Shown here: piece after piece, positions 12,175 to 24,159 of the stretch | How the letters are laid out: every line of letters starts with the position of its first letter | Numbering within the stretch: the first letter of the stretch is position 1 | Assembly (NCBI GenBank): GCA_007922225.1 | Contig: ML679959.1 | Span: 29,182,540 to 29,246,539 of the forward strand | DNA from: Emydura subglobosa | Lineage: Eukaryota; Chordata; Testudines; Chelidae | DNA: 64,000 bases | Direction of reading: 5' to 3' | The notes under the pieces: generated by a model | The model's database searches: none | Seen by the model: only the letters and a program-made list of their open reading frames with translations | What the model was told of the DNA's origin: nothing | Translations under genes and position numbers: made by a program

Positions 12175-12690
12175 TGCAACAACTACCTATGTCACAGCTT
12201 ATTTGGTGTCCACAGTTCAAAAAGGATGTGGACAAACTGAAGAGGCTTCAGAGAAGAACCAGGAGAATGATTAAAGGATTTGACTCAAAGAGCTCAATCT
12301 AGTTAGTTGAACAAAGAGAAGGTGAAGGGGTGTCTTGATCCCAGCTACAAGTATCTACTCCGGGAACAAATATTTCATAATGGGCTCTTCAATCTAGCAG
12401 AAAAAAGTCGAACCCGATCCAATGGCTGGAAGTTGAAGCTAGACAAATGAAGACCGAAAACGAAGTGTGTGTTTTTAAAGGGGGAGAGTAATTAACCATT
12501 GGAACAACTTAGCAAGGGTCTTGGTGGGCTCTCCATCGCTGACCATTTTGAAATCAAGATTGGAGGTTTTTCTAAAAGAGCTGCTCTAGGAATTATTTTG
12601 GGGTGGTTCTCTGGCCTGTGTTATACAGGAGGGCAGACCAGATGATCACAGTGGTCTCTCCTGGATTTGGAGTGTATGAAGCTATGAAAA
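12175..12690 (+). mobile_element. CR1/L3-like LINE fragment (C-terminal RT region and 3' end)
   Basis: Plus-strand debris. It reads FKKDVDKLKRLQRRTRRMIK-like near 12215-12275, then a CTACAAGTATCTACTCCGGG / TTTCATAATGGGCTCTTCAA section. It ends with GGTTCTCTGGCCTGTGTTAT and CAGACCAGATGATCACAGTG, the usual end of this LINE. Multiple stops and indels show that it is non-functional. Confidence 0.85.
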
Positions 12691-14278
12691 TGACCATCTC
12701 TGGTATGACGGGTGTGCCCTGACTGGCAGTTCTTACATCTGCACACTATGTCACAGCCCCTCCATGGAATTGTTGTAACCTTCTTGAAGGTATCTGAGGA
12801 TCAGGATAAATCTGATCCCTGTTCCTGTGACTGCAGCCAATGGAGGTAGCTATTAGCTAAGACCTTGGTCAGTGGTAGGAGCAGCAAAAATACCATGTTG
12901 TCCTGTGTTCCCCATCTATGCTTCTTGTCCAGGTCTGAGAGCCACTAGTTCTTTATCTATAAGGGGAAAAATGTCCTAAAGTGTCTCTAAAAATCATTTA
13001 AATCTAATCCGGGACCACAAGCACTCACATGCTTTACTTGTAATGCTCTGGGTATTGCACATTTGGATTTCTTTGTTTTATATTTAATCCTAGCTCTGAA
13101 GTTCCTGTTTTTACAACTCTTGATTTAGAAATACTTGCAACACCCCGGTGATGTATTTCACCTGTAGTCACTGATCTGGGCTGTCTGCCTTAACGCCATC
13201 AAATGTAGTTTTTGTCTGGGAATAGTGAATGGGCCTTAATTGCTTGGTATATTGGTAAAAAGATGGAAAGGAGGAGCTCCAATATCCGGATCCTTATTCT
13301 AATAACAATCTGGGCACGTTCCACTGACCAATTCAGCTCTAACCTCATTGTGGATCTGTTGCTGACACACCAATGAACATGAGCTACAGGATTTGATATG
13401 GATCCAGCTTGCACGGCCCCCTTTTCCACTAAGCTTGAGGATATTTGGATCCAGGGTCTTGGTTTGGCTCATGAAAGGAGCCATCTATAAAATTCAGATC
13501 CAGAGCCCAGCTCAAGTTCTGAAGCTCTCACTCTGCCAAAGTCTGGACGTAGGGTTTTGGTTCTGCCCATGACAGAGATATGTGAGAGTTGCAAAATGGA
13601 GATCCAATACTGGCTTTGGACTCCAGTCCTGCCCAAGTTTGGGCGTGTTCAGAGCCAAGGTTTTGGTCCATCTGGCGTTAATTTGCACTTGACACCGGTA
13701 AACCCTGTGTCCTCTATTTCTCTCCTCTCTGACCAACTCTGGGTTAGTGCTGGCACCTACACACATGATAGGCTATTAAATGCAAGATTCTATTTGCTTG
13801 TGGCATCTGGGGATGCCTGTTGTGCCGTCTGCATGATCAGCATCCGACCCATATCTGTGAGCTCCTGCCAGAAAGGCTGACGCCCCATGCTGCAGTGCGT
13901 GCAATTTTTTACTGGAGTCCAAACTCCATTACTCATCGGGCAGCAAATAATGAAATGCTTTGGCTTCAGAAGTTTTATGGGTCCAGTACCCAGCTGACAT
14001 TTACTGAGCGTTTACCCACACTGTGTGTGTGGATAGGAGCACTGATCTATCCCTGGAGCAAGCTGGCTGAGTGAGTGTGGGGGTAGGAGAGAAAAGTCAA
14101 AGGTCTGCGACAGCCAAAGCAATGCAAAATTGCCAGACCTTCTTCATGTGTTTTCCTGTGAAACTGGATTTGTTCTAGATCTCGTTTTGACACAAATGAG
14201 GCCGAACAAACTTGCAGGGGCATGCGACCTCCCCAGGTAACACAGAGGCTGGAGATGAGGTTGTGGATCTCAAGCCCT
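12691..14278. other. Unique DNA; region of recurring GGATCC/GGTTTTGG words
   Basis: No gene is supported. Between 13270 and 13690, words such as ATCCGGATCC, TATGGATCC, TTTGGATCCAGGGTCTTGG, CAGATCCAGAGCCC and AGGGTTTTGGTTCTG recur at irregular spacing. This suggests decayed internal or dispersed repeats related to 6.7 and 25.8 kb. Several overlapping short open frames here are in conflict with one another and are rejected. Confidence 0.4.
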
Positions 14279-14550
14279 TGGAGCTGGTCAGAATGTTCCC
14301 ATCAAAAAATTTTTCCAAGAGACAATGGCTTTTTGACAAAACAGAAATGTCCATGGAAGCTTTTCTGTTTCCATGAACAATTGTTACTATTTATTTTTGT
14401 TTCCAAAATCAGAAATATTTTCCTTTTTCAGGGTTTTGTTTTTTGGGGGGAAAGAAATTGGAAGAAATTTTCAGCAAAATCAGGTTCTTTTCTTTTTCAT
14501 GTAAATTATTTTGCAAGGGGCAAAATATCGTTTCTTGACCAGTTCTACCT
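14279..14550. repeat. A/T-rich GAAA/TTTTC dispersed repeat with inverted ends
   Basis: It begins GGAGCTGGTCAGAATGTTCCC and ends TTCTTGACCAGTTCTACC. Those ends are roughly complementary (AGCTGGTCA against TGACCAGTTCT), which suggests a MITE-like structure. The interior is AAAAATTTTTCC, GACAAAACAG and TTTCCATGAAC words. It is the clearest copy of the family in the window. Confidence 0.5.
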
Positions 14551-16204
14551 CTCCCTTTGTCCCTCTGTCGTCGGGAGAGATGGTTCAAGGCTAAATTAAA
14601 TACCTAGAAATGAGAGAGAGATGTCCTGGTACTGCCCACTTGCTAGAAGGATGGATGACTAATCCAGGATGAAATGCATTGTGACGCAGAGGGCTGGCTA
14701 CAGGTTCTCTGCATCAGTTAAGCCCAGTGGTTGAGCTGTATGGGGGACAGAGGCTGTGGGTGAAGTGGATGAAAAGGAGAAACCTGTGCATGCCCTTCGA
14801 TGTGGGGAAAAGCCATGGGACTGGTGACTTAGAGATTCCATGGTCCTGATTCTCCATGGTCTTGTACTGTTTACACCTGTGCAAAACACATGTAAAACTC
14901 TGCCAAATCAGTACACACTCGCTTTTTCCTCAGCAAAGGTGTCGAGAAACAAATTGCAAAGCATTGGAGAATCAGAATCACCATGGAGAGAATGACATAA
15001 AACCCAGTTCCTGGCTGCTTGTGATCACTGAAAGTCTAAAGGCAGTTTTTGGAGTGATGTTTTAGCCCTTAGAACCTGGCTGCGTTCCCCTCTGGGTGAT
15101 TACACTCAACCTAAATTCTCTTTGCAGCGTCAGTTGGATGTAATATTCTTTTTGCATGTCCTGTTCTAAATTACTGCATCATATTACTGTCTGCTGATGG
15201 GCAGCTGTTGTGTTCCCTTAGGCAGTAACTGCATTTCAGCGATGGGTGACGTGTTTAACTCAGAGTTTGTAACCTGGTTTGGGATCCCCTGGGAATAAAG
15301 GAACATTGTGAATGGAAGTTGTTGTCTGAGGTTTGCAAACTTAATAAGATGTTTGGCCAGTCAAAATACTTCCAGCCTGAGAAATGGGGTGCAAAAATAA
15401 AAACTTAATTTGGAATGCAGCAAGCCCCTTGAAGCTTTAACACGATTGCAAATGCAGTTTTTGCAAAAAAAGCACAGGTAAATATTTAAGCTTTTTTGTC
15501 TTGCTTTTGACAGTTTCATTCTATACAATCAATACATGTGTCATTGAAAAGTCTAGTAATGCTATCGCTCAGTGAGTCCCCAAAGAACTCAGAGAATAGC
15601 ATCATAACCTCCTTAAATCTGTGTTCATATCCACTTCCAGAAGACTATTTCACTAACTGCATTAAAAACTATGAGTTTCCAGGAAATTAAGGTAAATTGT
15701 GTGCTGAAACAGATATGTGAACCGGCTGGAAATTAACTTTAATATCTGCTCAGTCAGCATATCTCCTAGTAAAATTGGAGGGGGGGCAGGGATGATGGGA
15801 AAACCAAAGGCAATGCTGTAAACAGCTATATTACTTTGAAACGGACCATGCAAAGTAACTCATCCCAATGCTGGAGAGCAATGCCTTACTCCTGCTCGCT
15901 GTTAATGGCATTGTTATTTCAAACAGAAGTAGTCAGGCTTGCAAAACCCATCTGCTCTCGTAGCTCACGAGGACTGTGTGTGTCCGGGCCGGTGGAGATT
16001 TATTGTTTGTTAGAAGACCAAGCTTCCCATGTCAATGTGGGAGCCGTGAAGATTTTTGCACTTCATTGGTCTGGTTTGGCCCAGTGATTGGCGACCTCCT
16101 GAAGGTTCAGCCAGTCTGGGGGTTTGTGCCATCCACTCGGGACTGCAGAATTAGGACCCAGTCCCGAGAGGCCGTGAGCCACTGTAATTCCTGAGCAAGA
16201 ACTC
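14551..16204. other. Unique DNA, no gene seen
   Basis: Mixed-composition spacer of 1.6 kb with no recognizable exon, RNA or repeat. The short open frames overlap each other on opposite strands. Confidence 0.5.
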
Positions 16205-16712
16205 AGCCACTCTGAGTCAAGTGCCCTTGAGGGGGACTTGATCAAGATATATAAAATAATCATAAATCAGGCCCTGATATCAACTCTCTGATAATATAAG
16301 AAGGCATCCAAGGAAACTGAAAGGAAATCAATTTAATGTGGGTCAAGGGGAATGCGGTACTCATTTACGCAACACATAATGAAGCTGTGGAACTCATTGC
16401 CACCAGATAGATGTGAGGCCAAGAGATGAACAGGATTAGACATCTGCCTGGAGAATGAGAGCATGCACCGTGACAATAGACAAGATAAAAATGTATGAGA
16501 GAAAACCATATTCTTTGTGGACTCTGGGCGCCACCCATGAAATGAGAAGAGTAAGGAAAAAAATGTCCCCTGTGGACTTCCATTATTGTCCATTAGAGAG
16601 ACTTTTGTCCTTTCCCTGGATGTATCCGGTGCCGGCTGTTATCAAAGGCAGGATGAAGGAGTAGATGAACCCCTTGGTCTGATCAGATATGGCAGTGCCT
16701 GATTCTAACAAT
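16205..16712 (+). mobile_element. CR1/L3-like LINE 3' fragment
   Basis: It reads GGGGACTTGATCAAGATATA, then a TGTGGAACTCATTGCCACCA segment (the CELHCHQ-type region of the element), then CTTGGTCTGATCAGATATGGC at the 3' end. The order matches the C-terminal and 3' tail of an old CR1/L3-like LINE on the plus strand. It is heavily decayed. Confidence 0.7.
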
Positions 16713-18361
16713 GCTGGGCCTTCTGGTGCATGTGGCTGACGCCCCTGCGTTACAGACAAGGATGGCTGAGGGCCACATGGTTAAACATCGTGAGAAACCC
16801 CCATCAGTTTCCTTCGTTCTTGATGAAGAAAGAACAGCCATTTACAACTCAGGATTCAGTGCATCCTTTCAGGCTCAGTGCTTATTAAATTTCTTCTTCC
16901 TCTCCTTCCCGAAATGTCCCCCTGAGGTTACCTAGGTTGCCCTACTTACTGTGTGTCTTGGAGAAATGTTGTGTTTTCTTTTCTTGTTTTTCTTCATTTA
17001 AAAACTCTGGGCAATAAAATCTCATGGTAAGAGGAGAAGTGAGGAGAAAGTTGCAATCCCCCAAGCTCCTGTATAGTTCGCTTCAGAGCATCTCAGTCGT
17101 GGAGCTGTTAGACTGTTCCCAAGAAAATGCTGCTTTGATGCAACCCTCTACCACTATTTATGGGTTTCTGCCCTACCACTACTTCTCCCTGGGAATACCG
17201 GGCTAAGGGATCTGTAGAAAGACCTCCACAGCATGCAGGGGTAACAGCTGCCCGCTACCCTGGCTCCCCCATGCAACCTCACTGTAAGACTTTAGACCCA
17301 CATCTTCAAAGACTCTGCACTCAAGGGGTGTTAGATGCCTGTTTATCATTGAGGATCTCAGCCCTTGTGCCCTACATTGGCTCTCTGAACTAGGATGAAT
17401 TTTGTCCCCCAGTCTAAGGCTTCACTCTCACTCTAACCCAATTGTGTCCCTTTCCTTAAGGGGACTGTGTCCTTGGGTTCTGCCATCCTGGGTATATTTA
17501 GCCTGCCATTATTCTCTCTCTCAGATCTGTATGAAATCAATATGTCCCTCCAAAATGCCATTATTCCTGGTATCAAAACAAATGCAATCCTGCTGCCACA
17601 GAAAGCGCAAGATTTATCTCAAGAAAGTTATCTGCCCAGTTTCTAAATGTCCTGCAGGGGATTCTCAGATTGGGAAATGATTCAATTTTTGGCTTTCAAA
17701 TATATGATTTTTTTTCTTTTGTTAAATTAAACCTTTTCAGGTGAGCTTTGTAAATCTTTGCAAGCCTGAAGCATTTTTTAATAAGAAAGACTAGAAATGG
17801 GCAAACTGTAAAAGAGACCATCTCCCCTTCCCCAATCCCTGTATCTTCATGGTATAGGTATATATTAAATAGATACCTATTTGTATGCTAACTGTTTTGC
17901 TTAGGAAGCTTTCAGGCTTTCCCTTCCAAATCATATTTTGCTTTCAGAAGTGCAGACTCCCAGGAGAATGTGCAAATAAAAGTATTTCACCATTAATTTA
18001 AAGATGACACGAGCATAAAAACCTTAATCTATAACACCTGTCACAGAACATCTTTTGTCTTAGAATTTAACGCTTTGAACCCCATGGCTTCTGGGATTGA
18101 AACGTTCCCTGGAACGGCAGGAGTTCTAGACTTTAGAATCTTGTGCTAATTTCACAAGTTTTGCAATCTGGCATCTGTGATGAATTTTCACAGACTGAGG
18201 ATGCTAAGTAAGGATCAGTCATATATTAGCAGTCATGCAAAGACAGCTGCTCCAGATGCACAATCTGAATAGCATGCCCAGTGAAGCACCTTCCATCCAA
18301 GGAAGTTAAAGTTTGACAAACACCCTGGAGTTCAGGCCCCCAGCAATAGGTCAGGTTGGTT
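16713..18361. other. Unique DNA, no gene seen
   Basis: No supported gene. 17690-18030 is AT-rich without coding signs. Confidence 0.5.
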
Positions 18362-18478
18362 CCGCAGGTATCATTCTGCCCATTTGACAGCTGGTAAAAC
18401 TGAGGCACAGTCTGGTGACAAGCGAGGGATAGAACTCAGATCTTCCAAGTTCGGTGTCAACCTTAGACCAAGTTTCCT
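18362..18478 (-). repeat. MIR-type SINE fragment, reverse orientation
   Basis: ATTCTGCCCATTTGACAGCT, AAAACTGAGGCACAGTCTGG and GGGATAGAACTCAGATCTTC follow the reverse MIR core order. It is short and decayed. Confidence 0.65.
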
Positions 18479-18599
18479 CTCCCTCAGTCATCATTATTAT
18501 GCCAGAGTTAAATGAATCCCAATGTGTGCTAGGCACCTTAAAGACATAGAATAACACAAGTTTCTGGCTCCAAAAAGCTTCTTGACCCTGCAAAGCGCG

Positions 18600-19690
18600 T
18601 GTGACACTCCCGAGAATACCCAGGGTTGGGAGGCATGTCTCTATCACCTGCCCCTAGTGGGAGGGAGCCGTGTCTGTGCCTGCCGGGTGTCAGCTATCTG
18701 ACTTCACTGGCCACAGGCTACATAAGCCCTGCCCTCTAGGCCTGTGCAGACCTTGCTATCTGTCTGCGGTTAGCAACAGGAGCACACCAACCCCCCACGC
18801 CCTCTGAGCATCTCCCTGCAGTGCCCAGCCCCTGGTCCACCGGACACTTACAATATTCACAGATTACCTGCTTCCAAAGAAGCTGTACACCCCAGCTTGC
18901 CAGTTCCCCCTCAGATCACCGCTCAGCTTGACACACAGCCCCGAGAGAGGTGTATAGTGAAATCACACACAGTGTTTAGTTAACAGAGCAAGGAGATTCA
19001 AGGGGCAGCAAGTAGAAGTACTGGAAGCAAATTGTTACATATAAAATAAAACCATGCCATGCGTACTAGAGTCTAGAATTATTTAACTAGAGACGCTCAT
19101 GTGTAAGAGAGCAATGCTCACCCAAAGTCCTTCCAGCGTTTTACAGCCAGCCTTGGCTGAGATCTTCCATTTACGAGAAAAGCCACCCTGTCAGATTGCC
19201 TCCTCAGTGAAAGAGCCCAGTGCATGTCTGCACCCCCAGAGACACCCCCAAAATCCATTGCCATTACTCGTAAACAGGATCCTGTCCTGCTGTTCCTTTC
19301 TCCTGGTAGATTTCCTCTCCATCAGTATGCAAACAGGCATTCATTGCAAGGCATACAATACACAGTGCACACACAACCAGGCAGAGAGATGAAATCCTGT
19401 TACCTCCTGCTTCAAAGGAACCTGTCCGAGACATGAACCTCCTGGTTACCTGCCTTATGAACATAATTTTCAATACATAACTCCTTAAATATTACCCGTA
19501 CATACATTTCACAGTGATTATGATGACCAGTGGGTTACTGGCTCTCAGTAGAGATCTTTGGTGAATTATTATGCATGTATGCGACCCAGGGGATCCCTGT
19601 AAATCTATAGGCACCCCCAGAGGTACCTGTGTCACAGGGAGAGCAGTGTTGGCCATGAGTATTCTCACAGTAGGCAGTTGGACTGCTTAT
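18600..19690. mobile_element. LTR-like dispersed block, copy A
   Basis: It starts TGTGACACTCCCGAG and is alignable by eye along about 1.1 kb with 28930-30050. Shared landmarks in order are CCCAGGGTTGGGAGGC, GAGGGAGCC, ACACCAACCCCCCACGCC, CTGCAGTGCCCAGCCCCTGG, CTTGACACAC, TGCTCACCCAAAGTCCTTC, TTCAATACATA, and GACCCAGGGGATCCCTGTA near the end. There is no protein coding. The TG start, length and solitary state fit a solo LTR of an old endogenous retrovirus or Gypsy element, but neither a matching CA end with target duplication nor internal genes were found. The retroelement class is therefore an inference. Confidence 0.5.
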
Positions 19691-20464
19691 GGTAGCACAC
19701 AAACACCGGGGGGGGAAGTAGCAAATAGCAATAGACCAGGGGTTGCGTGATGGGGAGAAGGAAAAGCAGTTGTGAAGCATAAAACTATGTGGTGTTTTGC
19801 ATAAAACTAATTCAAGATAGGACTCAGAGCTGTGCTTTAAGATGCGTAGTTATAGACCTTTATCAAATGAAACGGCGTGTAGTTCTGATCTCTGGATTGA
19901 ATAGTTGAGAATATTTCTGCTCTCCCGGAGGTGCATGTGCTTTAACTCACAGAAGCAGTTTCCTTCCCAACAGGCGGCTTTATTTGTGATCGGCACTGGT
20001 GCCTAGAGGCCGTAACCAAAATCAGGACCTCACCGGGTGTCAGGGATCTGAGCCTGCAGCAGAGTCGGTCTCCTGGCAACCCAAGAAGCACAGATGGATT
20101 GCAGAGGCTGCACCACTTTCCTGGTCAGGAAGGGCAGCTGGCTGGCTTTTGAGTCCAGCACGAGCAGCTCTCTTGCTTCTCTACATGTTCACCCCGATAA
20201 CTGTGATTCTCCCTGTGCCTGCTGCTCTCTCCCTGTTCCTGTCTTGCTCCAGCCCTGCTCCTACTCACAGGCCTGCATTGTTCCCCCACCTTGCTCCTGC
20301 TCAGGCCCTGCTCCTGACTTGGGGTCCCTTACCCTCGCTCTGGCTCCGGCGCTGGCTATCGGCCCTGATCCTTGGTTTGGATCTGTTTCAGCCTGACTGC
20401 CCATGGCCTGGTCTCTGAAATCTAAATGGACAAGGAGGGAGAAAAGGAGCATGGGTATCCTTTT
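19691..20464. other. Pyrimidine-rich DNA, no gene proven
   Basis: 20160-20400 is rich in CCTGCTCC/CCTGTTCC words, which makes both strands open for 100-140 codons of Leu/Ser/Pro-rich or Gly/Ala-rich peptide. The composition explains the open frames, so no gene is called. 19990-20030 resembles the edge of a MIR-related SINE (CACTGGTGCCTAGAGGCCG). Confidence 0.45.
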
Positions 20465-20585
20465 TTTAAAGATGGACCTTGTAAAAGGCCACGCAGAGAT
20501 TCTGTGACAGAGCCACAAACCGTACAGAGATCTCCTGAGTTCCAGTCCAGTGCCGTAGCCCTGAGACGAATCGCTCCTACTCTGA
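20465..20585 (-). repeat. MIR-type SINE fragment, reverse orientation
   Basis: AAGGCCACGCAGAGATTCTG, GACAGAGCCACAAACCG and ATCTCCTGAGTTCCAGTCCA follow the reverse MIR core order. Confidence 0.55.
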
Positions 20586-22379
20586 GCTGGTAAATTGCTC
20601 AATGTTTTCTGGTTTGCTTTAAATTCTTAGTTTTGCTAGAATGTGGATAGCGTTTGGTTCTATACCATTCCCCTCCATCCAAACCAGCTCCTCCAGGTCA
20701 GACTGCTGGATTCCCTGCTAGAGAATGCACAGACAGAGGCAGAAGGCACAGAACAAGGTGTTAACCAGGCCTGAAAATGCAGGGATGACAGCAGCTTGTT
20801 TCATGCTAGTTATGAGACTGCAAGTCATAATTTCCCCTGAAAACAGCATCCACAGCTGCCCAAAAGCACATAAAACGTGTTAATTGCCTTGTGTTGTTGT
20901 GTTCTCTGAGCAATTAATGTGTCACCATCCAGAACGCAGGTGGGTGCAGGTATCCAGATGGGGAATTGGGCAAAGATGTTTTCATTGCTTTCCACCTCTC
21001 CTTGTGATATTAATTGATCTTCTTGCCAAGGGCAAAGGACTCAGGCAAAATTACAGCAACAGCCCCAAGGTAAGCCATTTATCAGCCAGCAGGGAATAAC
21101 GGGAAGCTATTCAAATCACCTGTGACATGGTTGCAGGGTATTAGATGGTTTGGCCATCCGGGGTCCTGAATCTCCTCTGTTGCCTACACTGGCAATCACA
21201 TCAGTGTAATGGAGCGGGTCCAAAGAGTGTGACATGCTCCTCACAGCCTCCTTCCCTCCCCCTGCGTGTTTGCACCTGGGACATGGGAGTGAGAGGAGCT
21301 GTATCCCACCTCAGAGTATGGAGTGGCTGCAGGTGCAGAGTTCGCCCCCCAGTGTGGGTGTTTTGGTTTTTCCCGTGAGAAAGATAGGGGCCTTTTGCAA
21401 ATTTCTTCCGCGCCGGGTTTGGCTTTCAAACACTGTCAAAGTTCAGAAGCGTCCCGCTCCAGTGTCTCCGCCCAGCTCTGTTTCGAATGTGTCACAGAAT
21501 GTATATTTAAGGAAGTAGGCAGACTTGTAAATATCTCTCTGCGTCAAGATGTGCACCCCCAGCTGTGTGACGTGCACATACAGAGCAGGTGCACACCGTG
21601 AAAACTACACACACACAAAATGGAAAGTCCGATTGCATGGGACCCCCTTTTAAAAATCGGTGCCCAAGCGACACATTGACTCGCGTGCAGCATTGGTTTG
21701 CAGTTGCCACAACCAACCAAACAAATCGGTAGACGAGTGAGTCTGCAAATGAGACGTTATAATTGTAAGTACAGCTGCGGCACCTGTAAGTACATGTACA
21801 GTTTCACTTGCTGGCCTATTTTAATCCACGGACCAGAGCCTCTACCCGCTAAAACCTCGGGTCATCCGTGCGTGCCATCAATGCATCTTGTGCAAGGTAG
21901 TCAATCAGTCTGTGGAATCCTTTGGGTGCTTTGAAGTCCTTGAGTAACTGAGTCCATTTATTACTGGACATGTATTTTACAGTTTTTTGACCTGTAAGAC
22001 TCCTTCCTTCCTGACATAGGAAAGGTGAGCTCAGCCAGTGAGCATTGTTGGTATGTGCTGTCAGGGCATCGCATCAGTGATTCCAAAGATGCTGGTCTCT
22101 GACCGTAAATAGATACCAGACTCCGACAATGATGGTTTCTCCTCCCTTTTCGTGCTGACCACGCTGGTTTGGTTGGTATGTACGCTTTCCCGCAATGATG
22201 TCCTTTTTCTTGTTTCAGTTATCGTTCATAATACAGTTACACTAGGTGCAATAAATAACAGGCCATTTATTTGGTGCTAAACAAGTTCAAACTTCTCTTT
22301 ACAAACTATCTTACACATAGCCCCTCACCATAGTGCCCAAGCTCCTGGCATTTGTTACTGATTCTCTCTTCCCAATGCC
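20586..22379. other. Unique DNA, no gene seen
   Basis: No gene supported. A small direct repeat, TGTAAGTACA, occurs twice at about 21763-21800. Open frames at 21145-21601 overlap in several phases and on both strands, which fits chance in GC-richer sequence. Confidence 0.45.
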
Positions 22380-22539
22380 CCAGTGACATAGGGAAATATT
22401 ATTGTACCATCACTGGAACCTGAACCTAGATCTCCTGAATCTCAGTCAAGAGAAGCAGCTGTCTCTCTGCAGAGCTGTGTTCAGTTCCTTAATCTGCTAC
22501 TTACTCCCTGTGTAACCTTGGTCATGTCACTTCATCTCT
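22380..22539. repeat. MIR-type SINE fragments, interrupted by a MITE
   Basis: 22380-22455 reads as reverse MIR (CCTAGATCTCCTGAATCTCA). 22485-22539 reads as forward MIR (CTGTGTAACCTTGGTCATGTCACTTC). The second breaks off exactly where the TIR element at 22540 begins, so the MIR was probably the insertion target. Confidence 0.55.
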
Positions 22540-22802
22540 CAGGGTATGTCTGCACTGCACTTAAAACACCCACAGCTGGCCCGTGTCAGCTGACTCGGGC
22601 ACATGCTGCTGGGCTGGTTAATTACAGTGTGGACACTCAGACTTCGGCTGAAGTCTGGGTTCTTGGACCCTCCTCATGGGATCCCAGAGCCCTGGCTCCA
22701 GCCCAAGCCTGAATGCCCACTGTGCAATTTTACAGCCCCAAGCCCCACAAGCTGGCACAGGCCAACCGTGGGTGTCTAATCACAGTGTAGACATATCCTC
22801 AG
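22540..22802. mobile_element. Non-autonomous TIR DNA transposon (MITE)
   Basis: The left end CAGGGTATGTCTGCACTG and right end CAGTGTAGACATATCCTCAG are inverted copies of one another with few mismatches. The interior of about 220 bp has paired words (CAGCTGACTCGGGCACATGC, CCAGAGCCCTGGCTCCAGCC) but no transposase. Its length and ends fit a MITE of the hAT or Harbinger type. I cannot choose between them because no clean target duplication is visible. Confidence 0.7.
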
Positions 22803-23059
22803 TGGTGTATGAGCACAGGTGCCAGTGACTTTCCATAGGATGTAGTCATATTTAGCATGGTTGGCTTTTAATGGAACTGGTGCTCCAAAGTTATTTAAGG
22901 ATTTTGAAAACGCCACTCACACGGCTTAACTAGTTGAAAACTACGTAGGGGGCGGGGTGGCAGATGGTACGAATTTGCAGCTCTCTGAAGTCTGTGAACC
23001 ACACAAAGGGATGATTTAGGAGTGGAGCAAAATAAAGAAAAGGAAAATTCAGAATGAAC
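22803..23059. other. Unique DNA
   Basis: Spacer with no supported feature. Confidence 0.5.
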
Positions 23060-23165
23060 ATCATGCAAAACCCCTGAGAGCGAGAGTCATGAGACTCTGG
23101 AATAGCTTCCCTAAGAAGTGCTGGAAGCCCCTTTCCCTTAAAAGAAGATTGAATCAAGCCCCAGA
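23060..23165 (+). mobile_element. CR1 LINE 3' fragment
   Basis: GACTCTGGAATAGCTTCCCT followed by AAGTGCTGGAAGCCCCTTTC is a C-terminal CR1 segment (a WNSFP-type stretch followed by the 3' end). It is only about 100 bp long. Confidence 0.55.
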
Positions 23166-24159
23166 AGGCATATGGTAGGGAATGATTCCAAACGGATGGG
23201 GCATAACAAGATGCCCTTAAAGGTTTTTTCCATCAACAATTTGCACTTTGCATGAGAGTAGTGAAATGAGCGACTGTCATACCTTTTACCTTACACAGGT
23301 AGAGACACATTATTTCTACTAAGAATTATTCTGACTGTCTCGTTAATGTCAAGTAAAAATGAGAGCAGGGCCAAAACCGGCTAGTATTAAGCCAGGAGTA
23401 CCCATTAACTATATCCAAATGGGAAAAGAACCTCCCCTGACTGTAACAGATTCTCCTCCATCAGAGATGAAATTATTTACCCAAAGTAATTACTCATCTC
23501 AGAACTAGGGACAACCCCCAGGGATCGGAAATCTGCCATGCTTTGGCAGTAATTTGCTTACAAATTAATTTACAGGACAAAGGCAGAATAAATATATTAA
23601 GCACTTAGACAAATGATAAGAGCTCTTTATTGTTTTAACATGCAATAAACATTAACTATTTTTATAGTTCCTAAGTAAAGATTTCTATGAAAACAAAATC
23701 CTTCTCTGAAAGAACCATGTTTAGAGAGAGGTCTTAAAACATCAAAGGTGAGCAGCAAATGGGAAAAAAATGGGTTTATGCCTTTTTTGTTTCTTTATGA
23801 TGTATAAAGAAGATCAGGAAAGCGGGGAACAAGGGAGACATTTTTATTCTCGTTTCCCTTGGAATATTAAATCTGTCCTTCCGTGTTTCTGGTGGAGGAC
23901 TCATTTAGTTAAAAGATATTCCCTTTGAGGTGTGACTAGTATAGGGCATATGACACATTGTTGAGTTGTTCCAATTCTTTCTGGAAGAAGCCAGGATCAT
24001 TGAATTACAGTATACATCTGAAATCTGCATCTACTTGCAGATCTACTGTATGTAACAGTGAGACGGGGAGCTTAGAACGGGTCCAAATGAGAGCAGATGT
24101 TGATGGGGATAATGAAAACCGCCACCGTTACAGGCCATGGGTACGCTGACAGACAAAAA
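23166..24159. other. Unique AT-rich DNA, no gene seen
   Basis: No exon-like or repeat structure recognized. Confidence 0.5.

Noticed and set aside
20094..20602. Open frames of 100-140 codons on both strands
   Set aside because: The CCTGCTCC-rich composition removes stop codons on both strands. No exon edges or known protein.
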